Source: Streptomyces fumanus
GTDB lineage: Bacteria; Actinomycetota; Actinomycetes; Streptomycetales; Streptomycetaceae
Direction: 5' to 3'
Assembly: GCF_014655295.1 (NCBI RefSeq)
Contig: NZ_BNBI01000001.1
Span: forward strand, 1 to 64,000
DNA: 64,000 nt
In this document: in pieces, positions 1 through 8,130 of the stretch
How the letters are laid out: the number at the start of each line of letters is the position of its first letter
Numbering within the stretch: position 1 is the first letter of the stretch
Program-made: the position numbers and the translations under genes
The notes under the pieces: model-generated
Told to the model about the DNA's origin: nothing
What the model saw: the letters and a program-made list of their open reading frames with translations, nothing else
Database searches by the model: none

Positions 1-685
1 GGAAGGCCAGCAGCACCAGCACACCGGTCAGCAGCACGTTCCAGGTGAAGATCGGCATCCGGAACATCGTCATGCCGGGCGCGCGCATGCAGATGATCGT
101 GGTGATGAAGTTGACCGAGCCGAGGATCGTGCCGAAGCCGGAGAAGGCCAGACCCATGATCCACATGTCGCCGCCGATGCCCGGCGAGTGCACCGCGTCC
201 GACAGCGGCGCGTAGGCGAACCAGCCGAAGTCGGCCGCGCCCTGCGGGGTCAGGAAGCCGCCCACCGCGATCAGCGAGCCGAACAGGTACAGCCAGTAGG
301 CGAACATGTTCAGCCGCGGGAACGCCACGTCGGGCGCGCCGATCTGCAGCGGCATGATCCAGTTCGCGAAACCGGCGAACAGCGGCGTCGCGAACATCAG
401 CAGCATGATCGTGCCGTGCATCGTGAACGCCTGGTTGAACTGCTCGTTCGACATGATCTGCAGACCCGGCCGGGCCAGCTCGGCGCGCATGAACAGCGCC
501 ATCACGCCACCGATGCAGAAGAACGCGAACGACGTGGCGAGATACAGCGTGCCGATCGTCTTGTGGTCGGTGGTGGTCAGCCACTTGACGACGATCTCAC
601 CACGCCTCTGGCGCCGGACCGGCAGCTCATCCTGGTAGTGGGACCCTGCTGCCGCGGCACCCTGGGGTTCGTTGAGGATGCTCAC
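1..685 (-). CDS. ctaD: cytochrome c oxidase subunit I, N-terminal part (gene runs off the window)
   Basis: Heme-copper oxidase subunit I, the catalytic core of the aa3 terminal oxidase in the cytoplasmic membrane. Only the first 228 codons are inside the window; the 3' end lies beyond base 1. The frame starts VSILNEPQG and shows the family signatures [11 protein letters not shown], then [10 protein letters not shown], whose histidine is a predicted heme a ligand, then [21 protein letters not shown]. Several hydrophobic helices alternate with these. The GTG start at 683-685 shares the bases GTGA with the ctaC stop, so the two are translationally coupled, and a GGGAG lies about 11 bases upstream inside ctaC. 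Identification is by motif and by pairing with ctaC. Confidence 0.95.
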   Translation of the reverse strand, partial: MSILNEPQGAAAAGSHYQDELPVRRQRRGEIVVKWLTTTDHKTIGTLYLATSFAFFCIGGVMALFMRAELARPGLQIMSNEQFNQAFTMHGTIMLLMFATPLFAGFANWIMPLQIGAPDVAFPRLNMFAYWLYLFGSLIAVGGFLTPQGAADFGWFAYAPLSDAVHSPGIGGDMWIMGLAFSGFGTILGSVNFITTIICMRAPGMTMFRMPIFTWNVLLTGVLVLLAF

Positions 686-1641
686 AGGATGTTCGACTCC
701 CGGTTCTTCTCGTGCTCGGCCTGCGCGATGCCGGCGGGCACGTAACCGGTCTGCCCCTTCTTCACGAGGTCCTTGAGGTGCTGCTCGTAGCGCTCCGGGG
801 AGACGACCTTGACGTTGAACAGCATCCGGGAGTGGTCGACGCCGCACAGTTCGGCGCACTTGCCCAGGAAGGTGCCCTCCTTGTTGGGGGTCACCTCGAA
901 GGCGTTGGTGTGGCCCGGGATGACGTCCTGCTTCATCAGGAACGGCACCACCCAGAAGGAGTGGATGACGTCACGCGAGGTCAGCACGAACCGCACGCGC
1001 TTGCCCTCGGGCAGCCACAGGGTCGGGCCCGGGTTGTCGGTCTGCGGGTTCCGGGTGGCCGGGGTGCCGCAGTCGTAGACGCCGCCGGCGTCGGCCGGGA
1101 AGTCGTCCTTGTAGCGGTTCGGAATCGCGTCGAGTTCCTTGGCCGTCTTGGCGTCACCGGTGGAACCACCGACACTCTCGACGTAGTTGAAGCACCAGCT
1201 CCACTGGAAGCCGACGACGTTGACCGTCACATCGGGCTTCTTCTCCAGCTTGAGCACTTCGGACTCGTCGCGGGCGGTGAAGTAGAAGAGCACCGAGACG
1301 ATGATGAGCGGAACCACGGTGTACAGCGCCTCGATGGGCATGTTGTACCGGGTCTGCGGAGGAACCTCGACCTTGGTGCGGCTGCGCCGGTGGAAGAAAG
1401 CACTCCACAGGATCAGGCCCCACACCAGCACGCCGACGGCGAGCGCGGCAGCCCAGGATCCCTGCCACAGGGAGAGGATCCGCGGAGCCTCTTCCGTGGT
1501 GGGGGTGGGCATACCAAGGCGGGGGAAGTCCTCCCATGTGCAACCGGTGGCGGTCGCCAGGACCAGGCCCGCGGTCAGTGCCTGCAGCAGCTTCCGCCGC
1601 ATCGGGCGCCGCGGCGAGCGGTCGGAGCCGTTGGGACTCAC
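682..1641 (-). CDS. ctaC: cytochrome c oxidase subunit II (CuA-binding, lipoprotein-type precursor)
   Basis: Subunit II of the aa3 oxidase, which accepts electrons from cytochrome c (in actinobacteria, from the bcc complex) at its CuA centre outside the membrane. The 319-residue protein has a positively charged N-terminus, a hydrophobic stretch ending in TATGC that looks like a lipobox, two more membrane helices at about residues 60-80 and 105-125, and a cupredoxin domain. CuA ligands are visible: the His of VIHSFWV, then [12 protein letters not shown] with the C-x3-C-x3-H-x2-M spacing. It is first in an operon with ctaD and overlaps it by four bases. An inverted repeat sits about 80-110 bases upstream of the start. 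Confidence 0.96.
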   Translation of the reverse strand: MSPNGSDRSPRRPMRRKLLQALTAGLVLATATGCTWEDFPRLGMPTPTTEEAPRILSLWQGSWAAALAVGVLVWGLILWSAFFHRRSRTKVEVPPQTRYNMPIEALYTVVPLIIVSVLFYFTARDESEVLKLEKKPDVTVNVVGFQWSWCFNYVESVGGSTGDAKTAKELDAIPNRYKDDFPADAGGVYDCGTPATRNPQTDNPGPTLWLPEGKRVRFVLTSRDVIHSFWVVPFLMKQDVIPGHTNAFEVTPNKEGTFLGKCAELCGVDHSRMLFNVKVVSPERYEQHLKDLVKKGQTGYVPAGIAQAEHEKNRESNIL

Positions 1642-1720
1642 GTAGCGCCTTCCCGAGAGTCTCGCCCGCGCGGTCGGCTGCGGCCTTCTCGCTGGTCGGT
1701 CGCCGCCCTGCGTCGGGCAG

Positions 1721-1749
1721 GGGTTTGGATGTTTATGCGGACCAAACCC
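1721..1749. promoter_or_regulatory. perfect 8-bp inverted repeat upstream of ctaC
   Basis: GGGTTTGG at 1721-1728 and CCAAACCC at 1742-1749 are exact reverse complements separated by 13 bases. The element lies in a locally AT-rich patch between the divergent ctaC (start 1641) and the cysteine desulfurase (start 1901), 80-108 bases before ctaC. It could be an operator for ctaC; no matching regulator is recognised. Confidence 0.4.
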
Positions 1750-1816
1750 TAGCCGACGCCCTCCGGGGGTTCGCGGGGAGGGGTGCCTAGTGAGGGGGGT
1801 GGTTCGCTGGTTTGGC

Positions 1817-1866
1817 GGGTGCGGGTCTCGTCGTGGTTGCTCGCGCAGTTCCCCGCGCCCCTTTCC
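1817..1866 (+). repeat. dispersed intergenic repeat, copy A
   Basis: The 20 bases at 1843-1862 (GCGCAGTTCCCCGCGCCCCT) recur exactly at 28079-28098, and the flanking bases also align (GCGGGTGCGGG...GTCGTGG). Only one arm is present here, so this copy cannot form the hairpin seen at 28079-28120. The rest of the 1642-1900 gap holds the inverted repeat above and nothing else I recognise. Confidence 0.7.
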
Positions 1867-1900
1867 GGCGTTCGGGTGAGCCTGGGGCTAGCGTTGCCGT

Positions 1901-3277
1901 ATGTCCTACTTCGATGCTGCCTCTGCCGCTCCTCTTCATCCTGTGGCGCGTCAGGCGCTGTTGGCCTCGTTGGACGAGGGGTGGGCCGATCCTTCGCGGT
2001 TGTACCGGGAGGGGCGGCGGGCCCGGATGCTGCTGGACGCGGCGCGGGAGGCGGCGGCGGAGGCGGTGGGGTGCCGGCCGGACGAGCTGGTCTTCACCTC
2101 GTCCGGGACCCACGCCGTGCACACCGGCGTCGCGGGGGCGCTGGCCGGGCGGCGGCGGGTCGGGCGTCATCTGATCGTGTCCGCCGTCGAACACTCGTCG
2201 GTACTCCACGCGGGTGAGGCGCACGAGGCGGAGGGCGGGACGGTCACCCGGGTCGGCGTGGACCGGACCGGCGCGGTCGATCCGGCGGCGTACGCCGGGG
2301 CGCTGCGCGCGGACACCGCGCTGGCCTGTCTGCAGTCGGCCAACCACGAGGTGGGCACCGAACAGCCGGTCGAGCGGGTGGCCGAGGCGTGCCGGGCGGC
2401 GGGGGTGCCGCTGCTGGTGGACGCGGCCCAGTCGCTCCCCTGGGGGCCGGTGCCGGGCGGCTGGTCGCTGCTGACCGGGAGCGCGCACAAGTGGGGCGGG
2501 CCGTCGGGGGTCGGGCTGCTGGTGGTGCGCAAGGGCGTGCGGTTCGCCGCCCGGGGGCCGGCCGACGAGCGGGAGTCGGGCCGGGCGGCCGGGTTCGAGA
2601 ACATCCCGGCGATCGTGGCCGCGGCGGCGTCGCTGCGGGCGGTGCGGGCCGAGGCCGCCCAGGAGGCGGCGCGGCTCAGGGAACTGACGGACCGGATCCG
2701 GGCCCGGGTCCCCGCGCTCGTCCCCGATGTGGAGGTGGTCGGCGACCCGGAGCGGCGGCTGCCCGGGATCGTCACCTTCTCCTGTCTCTATGTCGACGGG
2801 GAGACCCTGCTGCACGAGCTGGACCGGGCCGGCTTCTCGGTCTCCTCCGGCTCCTCCTGCACCAGCAGCACCCTGACGCCCAGCCATGTGCTGCGCGCGA
2901 TGGGCGTCCTCAGCGAGGGGAACGTACGGGTCTCGCTGCCGCCGGGGACGGCGGCGGCCGAGGTCGACCGGTTCCTGGAGGTGCTGCCGGGGGCGGTGGC
3001 GGGGGTCCGGGAGAAGCTGGGCGCCCCCGCGCCGGTCACCGCCGTCGAGGGCGACGCGCTGGTGGTCGACGCCCTGGGCAAGCTCTGCCCGCTGCCGGTC
3101 ATCGAACTCGCCAAGGTCATCGGCACCGTCCCGGTCGGCGGCACCGTCCGGGTGCTGGCCGACGACGAGGCGGCCCAACTGGACATCCCGGCGTGGTGCG
3201 AGATGCGGGGGCAGGAGTACGTGGGCGAGGAGGCGGCGGAGCGGGGGGCGGCGTACGTGGTCCGCCGGACGAGGTAG
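1901..3277 (+). CDS. cysteine desulfurase fused to a C-terminal TusA-type sulfur carrier domain
   Basis: A PLP enzyme that takes sulfur from L-cysteine and can pass it on as persulfide. Residues 1 to about 365 form a NifS/IscS fold: SGTHAVH near residue 68, VEHSSV, the PLP-lysine motif GSAHKWGG near residue 190, and the mobile-loop cysteine in SGSSCTSS near residue 315. After a short linker, residues about 383-458 form a TusA/SirA domain beginning VDALGKLCPLPV, containing the CPxP persulfide motif. The length of 458 residues fits desulfurase plus TusA. It stands alone between ctaC and a divergent kinase. A cis sulfur relay from the SSC loop to CPLP is an inference; the client (Fe-S, tRNA or cofactor) is not shown by the sequence. 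Confidence 0.93.
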   Translation: MSYFDAASAAPLHPVARQALLASLDEGWADPSRLYREGRRARMLLDAAREAAAEAVGCRPDELVFTSSGTHAVHTGVAGALAGRRRVGRHLIVSAVEHSSVLHAGEAHEAEGGTVTRVGVDRTGAVDPAAYAGALRADTALACLQSANHEVGTEQPVERVAEACRAAGVPLLVDAAQSLPWGPVPGGWSLLTGSAHKWGGPSGVGLLVVRKGVRFAARGPADERESGRAAGFENIPAIVAAAASLRAVRAEAAQEAARLRELTDRIRARVPALVPDVEVVGDPERRLPGIVTFSCLYVDGETLLHELDRAGFSVSSGSSCTSSTLTPSHVLRAMGVLSEGNVRVSLPPGTAAAEVDRFLEVLPGAVAGVREKLGAPAPVTAVEGDALVVDALGKLCPLPVIELAKVIGTVPVGGTVRVLADDEAAQLDIPAWCEMRGQEYVGEEAAERGAAYVVRRTR

Positions 3278-3307
3278 CGCCCGTCCCGGGCGCGGGGCGG
3301 CAGCGGT

Positions 3308-3329
3308 CCGCGGCTCCGCCGCGTGGGCG
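3308..3329 (-). repeat. intergenic repeat fragment, 22 bp
   Basis: These 22 bases are the exact reverse complement of 23647-23668. Each copy contains the self-complementary core around GCGGCTCCGCC. It sits between the stops of the desulfurase (3277) and the kinase (3362) and may serve as a transcription stop. Confidence 0.55.
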
Positions 3330-3361
3330 CGGCCGGCCCCGCGCACCCGTACCCGGCGGCC

Positions 3362-4336
3362 TCACCCCAGGTGCGTCCGCACCTCCGCGGCGGCGGCGTC
3401 CCCGTACGCCTTGGTGAAGCGCTCCATGAAGTGGCCCCGCCGCAACTGGTACTCCTGGGTGCCCACCGTCTCGATGACCAGGGTGGCCAGCATGCAGCCG
3501 ACCTGCGCGGCCCGCTCCAGGGAGACGCCCCACGCCAGCCCGGACAGGAACCCGGCCCGGAAGGCGTCGCCGACGCCGGTCGGGTCGGCCTTGCGCTCCT
3601 CGTCGGGGACGCCGACCTCGACGGTCTCCTCGCCGGCCCGCTCGATCCGCACCCCGCGGGCGCCGAGGGTGGTGACCCGGTGGCCGACCCGGCCGAGGAT
3701 CTCCTCGTCGCTCCAGCCGGTCTTGGACTCGATGAGCCCCTTCTCGTACTCGTTGGAGAACAGGTACGTCGCCCCGTCCAGCAGGATCCGGATCTCGTCG
3801 CCGTTCATCCGGGCGATCTGCTGGGAGAAGTCGGCGGCGAACGGGATGTTCCGGGCCCGGCACTCCTCGGTGTGGCGGAGCATCGCCTCGGGGTCGTCGG
3901 CGCCGATGGAAACCAGGTCCAGACCGCCGACGCGGTCGGCGACGGTCTTCAGCTCGATCAGGCGGGCCTCGCTCATGGCGCCGGTGTAGAAGGAGCCGAT
4001 CTGGTTGTGGTCGGCGTCGGTGGTGCACACGAAACGGGCGGTGTGCAGCGTCTCGGAGATCCGTACGGAGTCGGTGTCGACGCCGTGCCGCTCCAGCCAG
4101 GCGCGGTACTCGTCGAAGTCCGCGCCCGCCGCGCCGACCAGGATGGGCCGGGTGCCGAGCTGGCCCATGCCGAAGGCGATGTTCGCGGCGACGCCGCCCC
4201 GGCGGACGTCGAGCTTGTCGACCAGGAAGGAGAGCGAGACCGTGTGCAGTTGGTCCGCGACGAGCTGGTCGGCGAAGCGGCCGGGGAAGGTCATGAGGTG
4301 GTCGGTGGCGATGGAGCCGGTGACTGCGATGCGCAC
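3362..4336 (-). CDS. PfkB-family carbohydrate (adenosine kinase-like) kinase
   Basis: A ribokinase/PfkB kinase of 324 residues that would phosphorylate a sugar or nucleoside with ATP in the cytoplasm. The N-terminus has the strand MRIAVTGSIATDH; the first family signature is near GGVAANIAFGMGQLG; and the C-terminal signature DPTGVGDAFRAGF near residue 240 carries the catalytic aspartate and anion hole. The frame is open and the ATG start at 4336 is preceded by GGAGAG. The substrate cannot be read from sequence; adenosine kinase-like members are the nearest general match. It converges with the cysteine desulfurase. Confidence 0.9.
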   Translation of the reverse strand: MRIAVTGSIATDHLMTFPGRFADQLVADQLHTVSLSFLVDKLDVRRGGVAANIAFGMGQLGTRPILVGAAGADFDEYRAWLERHGVDTDSVRISETLHTARFVCTTDADHNQIGSFYTGAMSEARLIELKTVADRVGGLDLVSIGADDPEAMLRHTEECRARNIPFAADFSQQIARMNGDEIRILLDGATYLFSNEYEKGLIESKTGWSDEEILGRVGHRVTTLGARGVRIERAGEETVEVGVPDEERKADPTGVGDAFRAGFLSGLAWGVSLERAAQVGCMLATLVIETVGTQEYQLRRGHFMERFTKAYGDAAAAEVRTHLG

Positions 4337-4467
4337 GGCGTGGACTCTCTCCTGAGGGAGCGGGTTGACAGCTCACGCTACCCGGTCGGCCCCGCGCCGC
4401 TGAAGGCGCCGAAACTACCCGATAGTAGATCTTTCTTCGCGGGCCCGGACGTGCCTACGGTGCCGTC

Positions 4468-4677
4468 ATGACGAACCCCGAGTCCCACCCGTCCGCCCCG
4501 GCCGACCGCGACGAGTCCCTGGCGGCGCTGCGCGGCGACTGCGCCCGGATGGCCCCGCACTGGCCGGCCGGTGCCCGGGCCGCCGCCCGGCCGGTCCCGC
4601 CGTCGCTGATCCACGGGGTGCGGGTGCCGCCGGCGTCGGCCGAGCTGCTGGACGCGACGGCGGAGTACGGCGACTGA
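4468..4677 (+). CDS. small hypothetical protein, 69 aa
   Basis: A short open frame of 69 codons (MTNPESHPSAP... ending DATAEYGD) rich in Ala, Pro and charged residues, with no membrane segment or known motif. Codon use looks like its neighbours. There is no good Shine-Dalgarno, but the upstream 100 bases are the least GC-rich nearby and hold CTAC...GTAG at about 4413-4426, so a promoter is plausible. It precedes the membrane protein at 4751 by 73 bases and may be cotranscribed with it. Function unknown. Confidence 0.55.
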   Translation: MTNPESHPSAPADRDESLAALRGDCARMAPHWPAGARAAARPVPPSLIHGVRVPPASAELLDATAEYGD

Positions 4678-4750
4678 GTCCGCCGCCGGGAACCGGATGC
4701 CCGTCCGTCGCGTCCCATCGCCGTCCCCGTGCAGGTGAAGGAGCGATGCG

Positions 4751-6178
4751 GTGAACAGCGAGCGAGCCGACCACGACGGCACGGACGCCGGTGACGGGCG
4801 CGCGGCCCGCCGGCCGCACCGGGGCGCGCTGACCGCCTCGGTCGCGGCGGCCGTGCTGCTGGCCGGGGGCGGCGGGGCGTATCTGGCGGCGACCGCGTCG
4901 GACGGCTCCGGCGGTTCCGGCGCCTCCGGCGGGGGTACGGCGTCGGCGGCGCCGGGCGACGACGGCGGCACTCCCCCGCCGCTCGCCCTCGACGGCTACC
5001 CGGCGCCCTCCGGCGGCGCCGTCGCCTACCGGGCCCGGGGCGCGCTGCCGGACGGGCCGGACGCGGCGCCGGTGTACCGGGCGGCCGGCGAGGTGACGAA
5101 GGAGGAGGTCGCGAGGCTGGCGCGGGCGCTCGGCCTGGACGGGGCGCCGGTGGCGCGCGGCACGGCGTGGACGGTGGGGGCGGTCAAGGACGGCTCGGGC
5201 CCGGTCCTGCGGGTGGCCCGGCAGGCGCCGGGGACCTGGTCGTTCCAGCGGTACGCGCCGGGCACCGACGACTGCGCCAAGGGGCCCGTCTGCGCGACCT
5301 TGCCGACGGCCGCCGACCCGGTCGGCGAGGCCACCGCGAAGAAGGCGGCGGCGCCGGTGCTGGCGGCGGTGGGGCAGGGCGACGCCGACCTGGACGCCGG
5401 GCAGGTGATCGGCGCGCACCGGGTGGTGAACGCCGATCCCGAGGTCGGCGGGCTGCCCACGGACAACTGGACGACCGGGGTGACGGTCGGCGCCGGGGGC
5501 GAGGTGGTGGCCGGCAGCGGACGGGTGAAGGCGCCGGTGAAGGGGGACACGTACCCCGTTCTGAGCGCGGCGAAGACCCTCGCCCTGATGAACACGGGGG
5601 ACGCGGGGGCGGCGCCGGGAGCCGGCATCGGCGGCTGCGCCAGTCCGGTGCCGCTCGACGGCCGCCCGGGGACGGGGTGCGGGCCGGCCGGGGCGCGGAA
5701 GGAGACCGTGACGGTGGAGCGGGCGGAGTTCGGGCTGGCCGCGCACACGGTGCGGGGGCGGCCGGTGCTGGTGCCGTCCTGGCTGTTCCAGACGCGGGCG
5801 CCGGGCGCGCGGGCCGGGTCCACCGTGACCCACCCGGCCGTCGACCCGGAGTACCTGCCCTCCCCCGCCGCCCGGCCGTCCGAGCAGCGCGAGGTGAAGG
5901 CGACCGGGTACACCGCCGCCGGCCGGGAGCTGACCGTGACCTTCACCGGCGGGGTCTGCGCCCGGTACGACGTGACGGCGGACGAGGGCGCCGACGAGGT
6001 GACGGTCACCGTCACCGAGACCTCCGACCCGGGGAAGGTCTGCGTCCTGATCGCCGAGGAGCAGGAGCTGACCGTGCGCCTGGCGAAGCCGCTGGGCGAC
6101 CGGGCGGTGGTGGGCCCCGACGGCGAGCGCATCCCGCTCGCCGGACGGGGCGCGCGGCTGCCGGAGCCCGGCCGGTGA
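4751..6178 (+). CDS. membrane-anchored extracytoplasmic protein of unknown function
   Basis: A 475-residue protein with a short charged cytoplasmic tail, one membrane helix at about residues 28-52, a Ser/Gly-rich linker (GGSGASGGG) and a large outside domain. Paired cysteines occur at DDCAKGPVC, GGCASPV/GTGCG and GVCARYD/GKVCVLI, suggesting disulfides. No enzymatic motif is visible. The start is GTG with GAAGGAG about 8 bases upstream. A perfect 18-bp hairpin terminator follows directly. It resembles the many streptomycete anchored proteins of unknown role; the fold is unassigned. Confidence 0.82.
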   Translation: MNSERADHDGTDAGDGRAARRPHRGALTASVAAAVLLAGGGGAYLAATASDGSGGSGASGGGTASAAPGDDGGTPPPLALDGYPAPSGGAVAYRARGALPDGPDAAPVYRAAGEVTKEEVARLARALGLDGAPVARGTAWTVGAVKDGSGPVLRVARQAPGTWSFQRYAPGTDDCAKGPVCATLPTAADPVGEATAKKAAAPVLAAVGQGDADLDAGQVIGAHRVVNADPEVGGLPTDNWTTGVTVGAGGEVVAGSGRVKAPVKGDTYPVLSAAKTLALMNTGDAGAAPGAGIGGCASPVPLDGRPGTGCGPAGARKETVTVERAEFGLAAHTVRGRPVLVPSWLFQTRAPGARAGSTVTHPAVDPEYLPSPAARPSEQREVKATGYTAAGRELTVTFTGGVCARYDVTADEGADEVTVTVTETSDPGKVCVLIAEEQELTVRLAKPLGDRAVVGPDGERIPLAGRGARLPEPGR

Positions 6179-6182
6179 CGTA

Positions 6183-6222
6183 CGAGGGCGGCGGCCCGGG
6201 AGATCCCGGGCCGCCGCCCTCG
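6183..6222. terminator. bidirectional terminator, perfect 18-bp stem
   Basis: CGAGGGCGGCGGCCCGGG at 6183-6200 pairs exactly with 6205-6222 around the loop AGAT. It separates the convergent genes ending at 6178 (+) and 6243 (-). There is no T-tract, as is common for Streptomyces terminators. Confidence 0.85.
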
Positions 6223-6242
6223 TCGGTCCGTGCGACCGCGGC

Positions 6243-6599
6243 TTAGCTGAAGGAGTCGCCGCAGGCGCAGGAGCCGGTCGCGTTCGGGTTGTCGATCGTG
6301 AAGCCCTGCTTCTCGATGGTGTCCACGAAGTCGACGGTCGCGCCGCCCAGGTACGGGGCGCTCATGCGGTCGGTGACGACCTTGACCCCGCCGAAGTCCT
6401 TCACGACGTCGCCGTCGAGGGAACGCTCGTCGAAGAAGAGCTGGTAGCGCAGGCCGGAGCAGCCGCCGGGCTGGACGGCGACGCGCAGCGACAGGTCGTC
6501 ACGGCCTTCCTGGTCGAGCAGGGCCTTGACCTTGGCCGCGGCGGCGTCGGTCAGGATGATGCCGTCGGTGACGGTGGTGGTCTCGTCCGATACGGACAT
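6243..6599 (-). CDS. erpA: iron-sulfur cluster insertion protein, A-type carrier (ErpA/HesB)
   Basis: An A-type Fe-S carrier that delivers [2Fe-2S] or [4Fe-4S] clusters to apo-proteins. The 118-residue protein has the three family cysteines: Cys in QPGGCSGLRY near residue 47, and the pair in GSCACGDSFS at the C-terminus. The start context MSVSDETTTV follows a clear ribosome site (GGGAGA) at about 6605-6610. It is divergent from nadA, whose product needs a [4Fe-4S] cluster. Given that pairing it is likely to serve NadA among other clients (inference). Confidence 0.93.
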   Translation of the reverse strand: MSVSDETTTVTDGIILTDAAAAKVKALLDQEGRDDLSLRVAVQPGGCSGLRYQLFFDERSLDGDVVKDFGGVKVVTDRMSAPYLGGATVDFVDTIEKQGFTIDNPNATGSCACGDSFS

Positions 6600-6773
6600 C
6601 TACATCTCTCCCGGGTTGTACGGAGACTGCTTGCCGACGGTTCCAACCGGCGGGGCCGCGGATTCATTCCGCGGCGGGCGGGGGTCTTCGCGCCCTCTTC
6701 TCATGCTCGCACACGCGTCGGCGTACCGGCATGGCCTCATCGGGATTCACGTCACATCGACACAATGGGCATC

Positions 6774-6841
6774 GTCAAACTGACATGAAGCGGTTATGAT
6801 ATATAGCGTCAGTTAGACGAAAACTAGAAAGGGTAGGTGTC
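6774..6841 (+). promoter_or_regulatory. nadA promoter with flanking 11-bp inverted repeat (operator)
   Basis: GTCAAACTGAC (6774-6784) and GTCAGTTAGAC (6808-6818) are reverse complements with one mismatch. Between them lies an AT-rich stretch holding -10-like hexamers, TATGAT (6795-6800) and TATATA (6800-6805); CTGACA (6780-6785) is a possible -35. The half-sites therefore bracket the core promoter just upstream of the GTG at 6842. This layout fits repression of nadA by an NAD-sensing regulator; NrtR-type repressors control NAD genes in other actinobacteria, but the assignment is inference. Confidence 0.6.
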
Positions 6842-8026
6842 GTGACCACCGCCCAAGCCCAGGAGCTCGACGTACAGCCGACGCCCCTCGCCCTGCTGCT
6901 GCTCGGCCGCGAGGCCGACCCGAGGAGCGAGCGCGGTGTGGAGTGCCCCGGCGATCTGCCCTCCCCCTCCGACCCGGACCTGGTCGCCCGCGCCCGCGCG
7001 GCCAAGGAGAAGCTCGGGGACAAGGTCTTCGTGCTCGGTCACCACTACCAGCGTGACGAGGTCATCCAGTTCGCCGATGTCACGGGCGACTCCTTCAAGC
7101 TGGCCCGGGACGCCGCCGCGCGCCCGGAGGCCGAGTACATCGTCTTCTGCGGTGTGCACTTCATGGCCGAGTCCGCCGACATCCTGACCTCGGACGACCA
7201 GAAGGTCGTGCTGCCCGACCTCGCGGCCGGCTGCTCCATGGCCGACATGGCCACCGCCGAGCAGGTCGCCGAGTGCTGGGACGTGCTGACCGAGGCGGGC
7301 GTGGCCGAGCGGGTCGTGCCCGTCTCGTACATGAACTCCTCCGCCGACATCAAGGCGTTCACCGGCAAGCACGGCGGCACCATCTGCACCTCCTCCAACG
7401 CGCGGCGCGCCCTGGAGTGGGCCTTCCAGCAGGGCGAGCAGGTGCTGTTCCTGCCCGACCAGCACCTCGGCCGCAACACCGCCGTGCGGGACCTGGGCAT
7501 GTCCCTGGAGGACTGCGTCGTCTACAACCCGCACAAGCCGAACGGCGGGCTGACGGCGGACGAGCTGCGCGCCGCGAAGATGATCCTGTGGCGCGGGCAC
7601 TGCTCGGTGCACGGCCGCTTCAGCCTCGACTCGGTGAACGACGTGCGCGAGCGCGTCCCGGGCGTCAACGTCCTGGTGCACCCCGAGTGCCGGCACGAGG
7701 TGGTCGCCGCGGCCGACTACGTGGGGTCGACGGAGTACATCATCAAGACGCTGGAGGCGGCGCCGGCCGGGTCCAAGTGGGCCATCGGGACCGAGCTGAA
7801 CCTGGTACGGCGGCTGGCGAACCGTTTCGCCGGGGAGGGCAAGGAGATCGTCTTCCTGGACCGGACGGTGTGCTTCTGCTCGACGATGAACCGGATCGAC
7901 CTGCCGCACCTGGTGTGGACGCTGGAGTCGCTGGCCGAGGGCACGCTGGTCAACCGGATCGAGGTGGACCGGGAGACGGAGGCGTTCGCGAAGCTGGCGC
8001 TGGAGCGGATGCTGGCGCTTCCGTAG
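6842..8026 (+). CDS. nadA: quinolinate synthase A
   Basis: Condenses iminoaspartate with dihydroxyacetone phosphate to quinolinate in NAD biosynthesis; uses a [4Fe-4S] cluster. The 394-residue protein shows VLGHHYQRDEV near residue 65, GDSFKLA, and the three cluster cysteines in GCSMADMA, HPECRHEV and VCFCSTMN. An N-terminal extension of about 45 residues before the first family strand is seen in actinobacterial forms. The start is GTG with GAAAGGG 8-10 bases upstream. No nadB or nadC is adjacent in the window, so it appears to be a single-gene unit between its operator and a strong terminator. Confidence 0.96.
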   Translation: MTTAQAQELDVQPTPLALLLLGREADPRSERGVECPGDLPSPSDPDLVARARAAKEKLGDKVFVLGHHYQRDEVIQFADVTGDSFKLARDAAARPEAEYIVFCGVHFMAESADILTSDDQKVVLPDLAAGCSMADMATAEQVAECWDVLTEAGVAERVVPVSYMNSSADIKAFTGKHGGTICTSSNARRALEWAFQQGEQVLFLPDQHLGRNTAVRDLGMSLEDCVVYNPHKPNGGLTADELRAAKMILWRGHCSVHGRFSLDSVNDVRERVPGVNVLVHPECRHEVVAAADYVGSTEYIIKTLEAAPAGSKWAIGTELNLVRRLANRFAGEGKEIVFLDRTVCFCSTMNRIDLPHLVWTLESLAEGTLVNRIEVDRETEAFAKLALERMLALP

Positions 8027-8070
8027 GCGGTTCGTTTCCCGCCCACCCGCCCGTGCGGGGCGTGGAAAAA

Positions 8071-8119
8071 GGCCGGGGCCCCGTCCGACCACCCTTCGGT
8101 GGCGGACGGGGCCCCGGCC
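8071..8119. terminator. bidirectional terminator, 17-bp stem
   Basis: GGCCGGGGCCCCGTCCG (8071-8087) pairs perfectly with 8103-8119; the 15-base middle can form a second small hairpin (CCACC/GGTGG around CTTC). It is preceded by AAAAA and separates nadA from the convergent RND gene. Confidence 0.88.
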
Positions 8120-8130
8120 TTCGTCACGTA

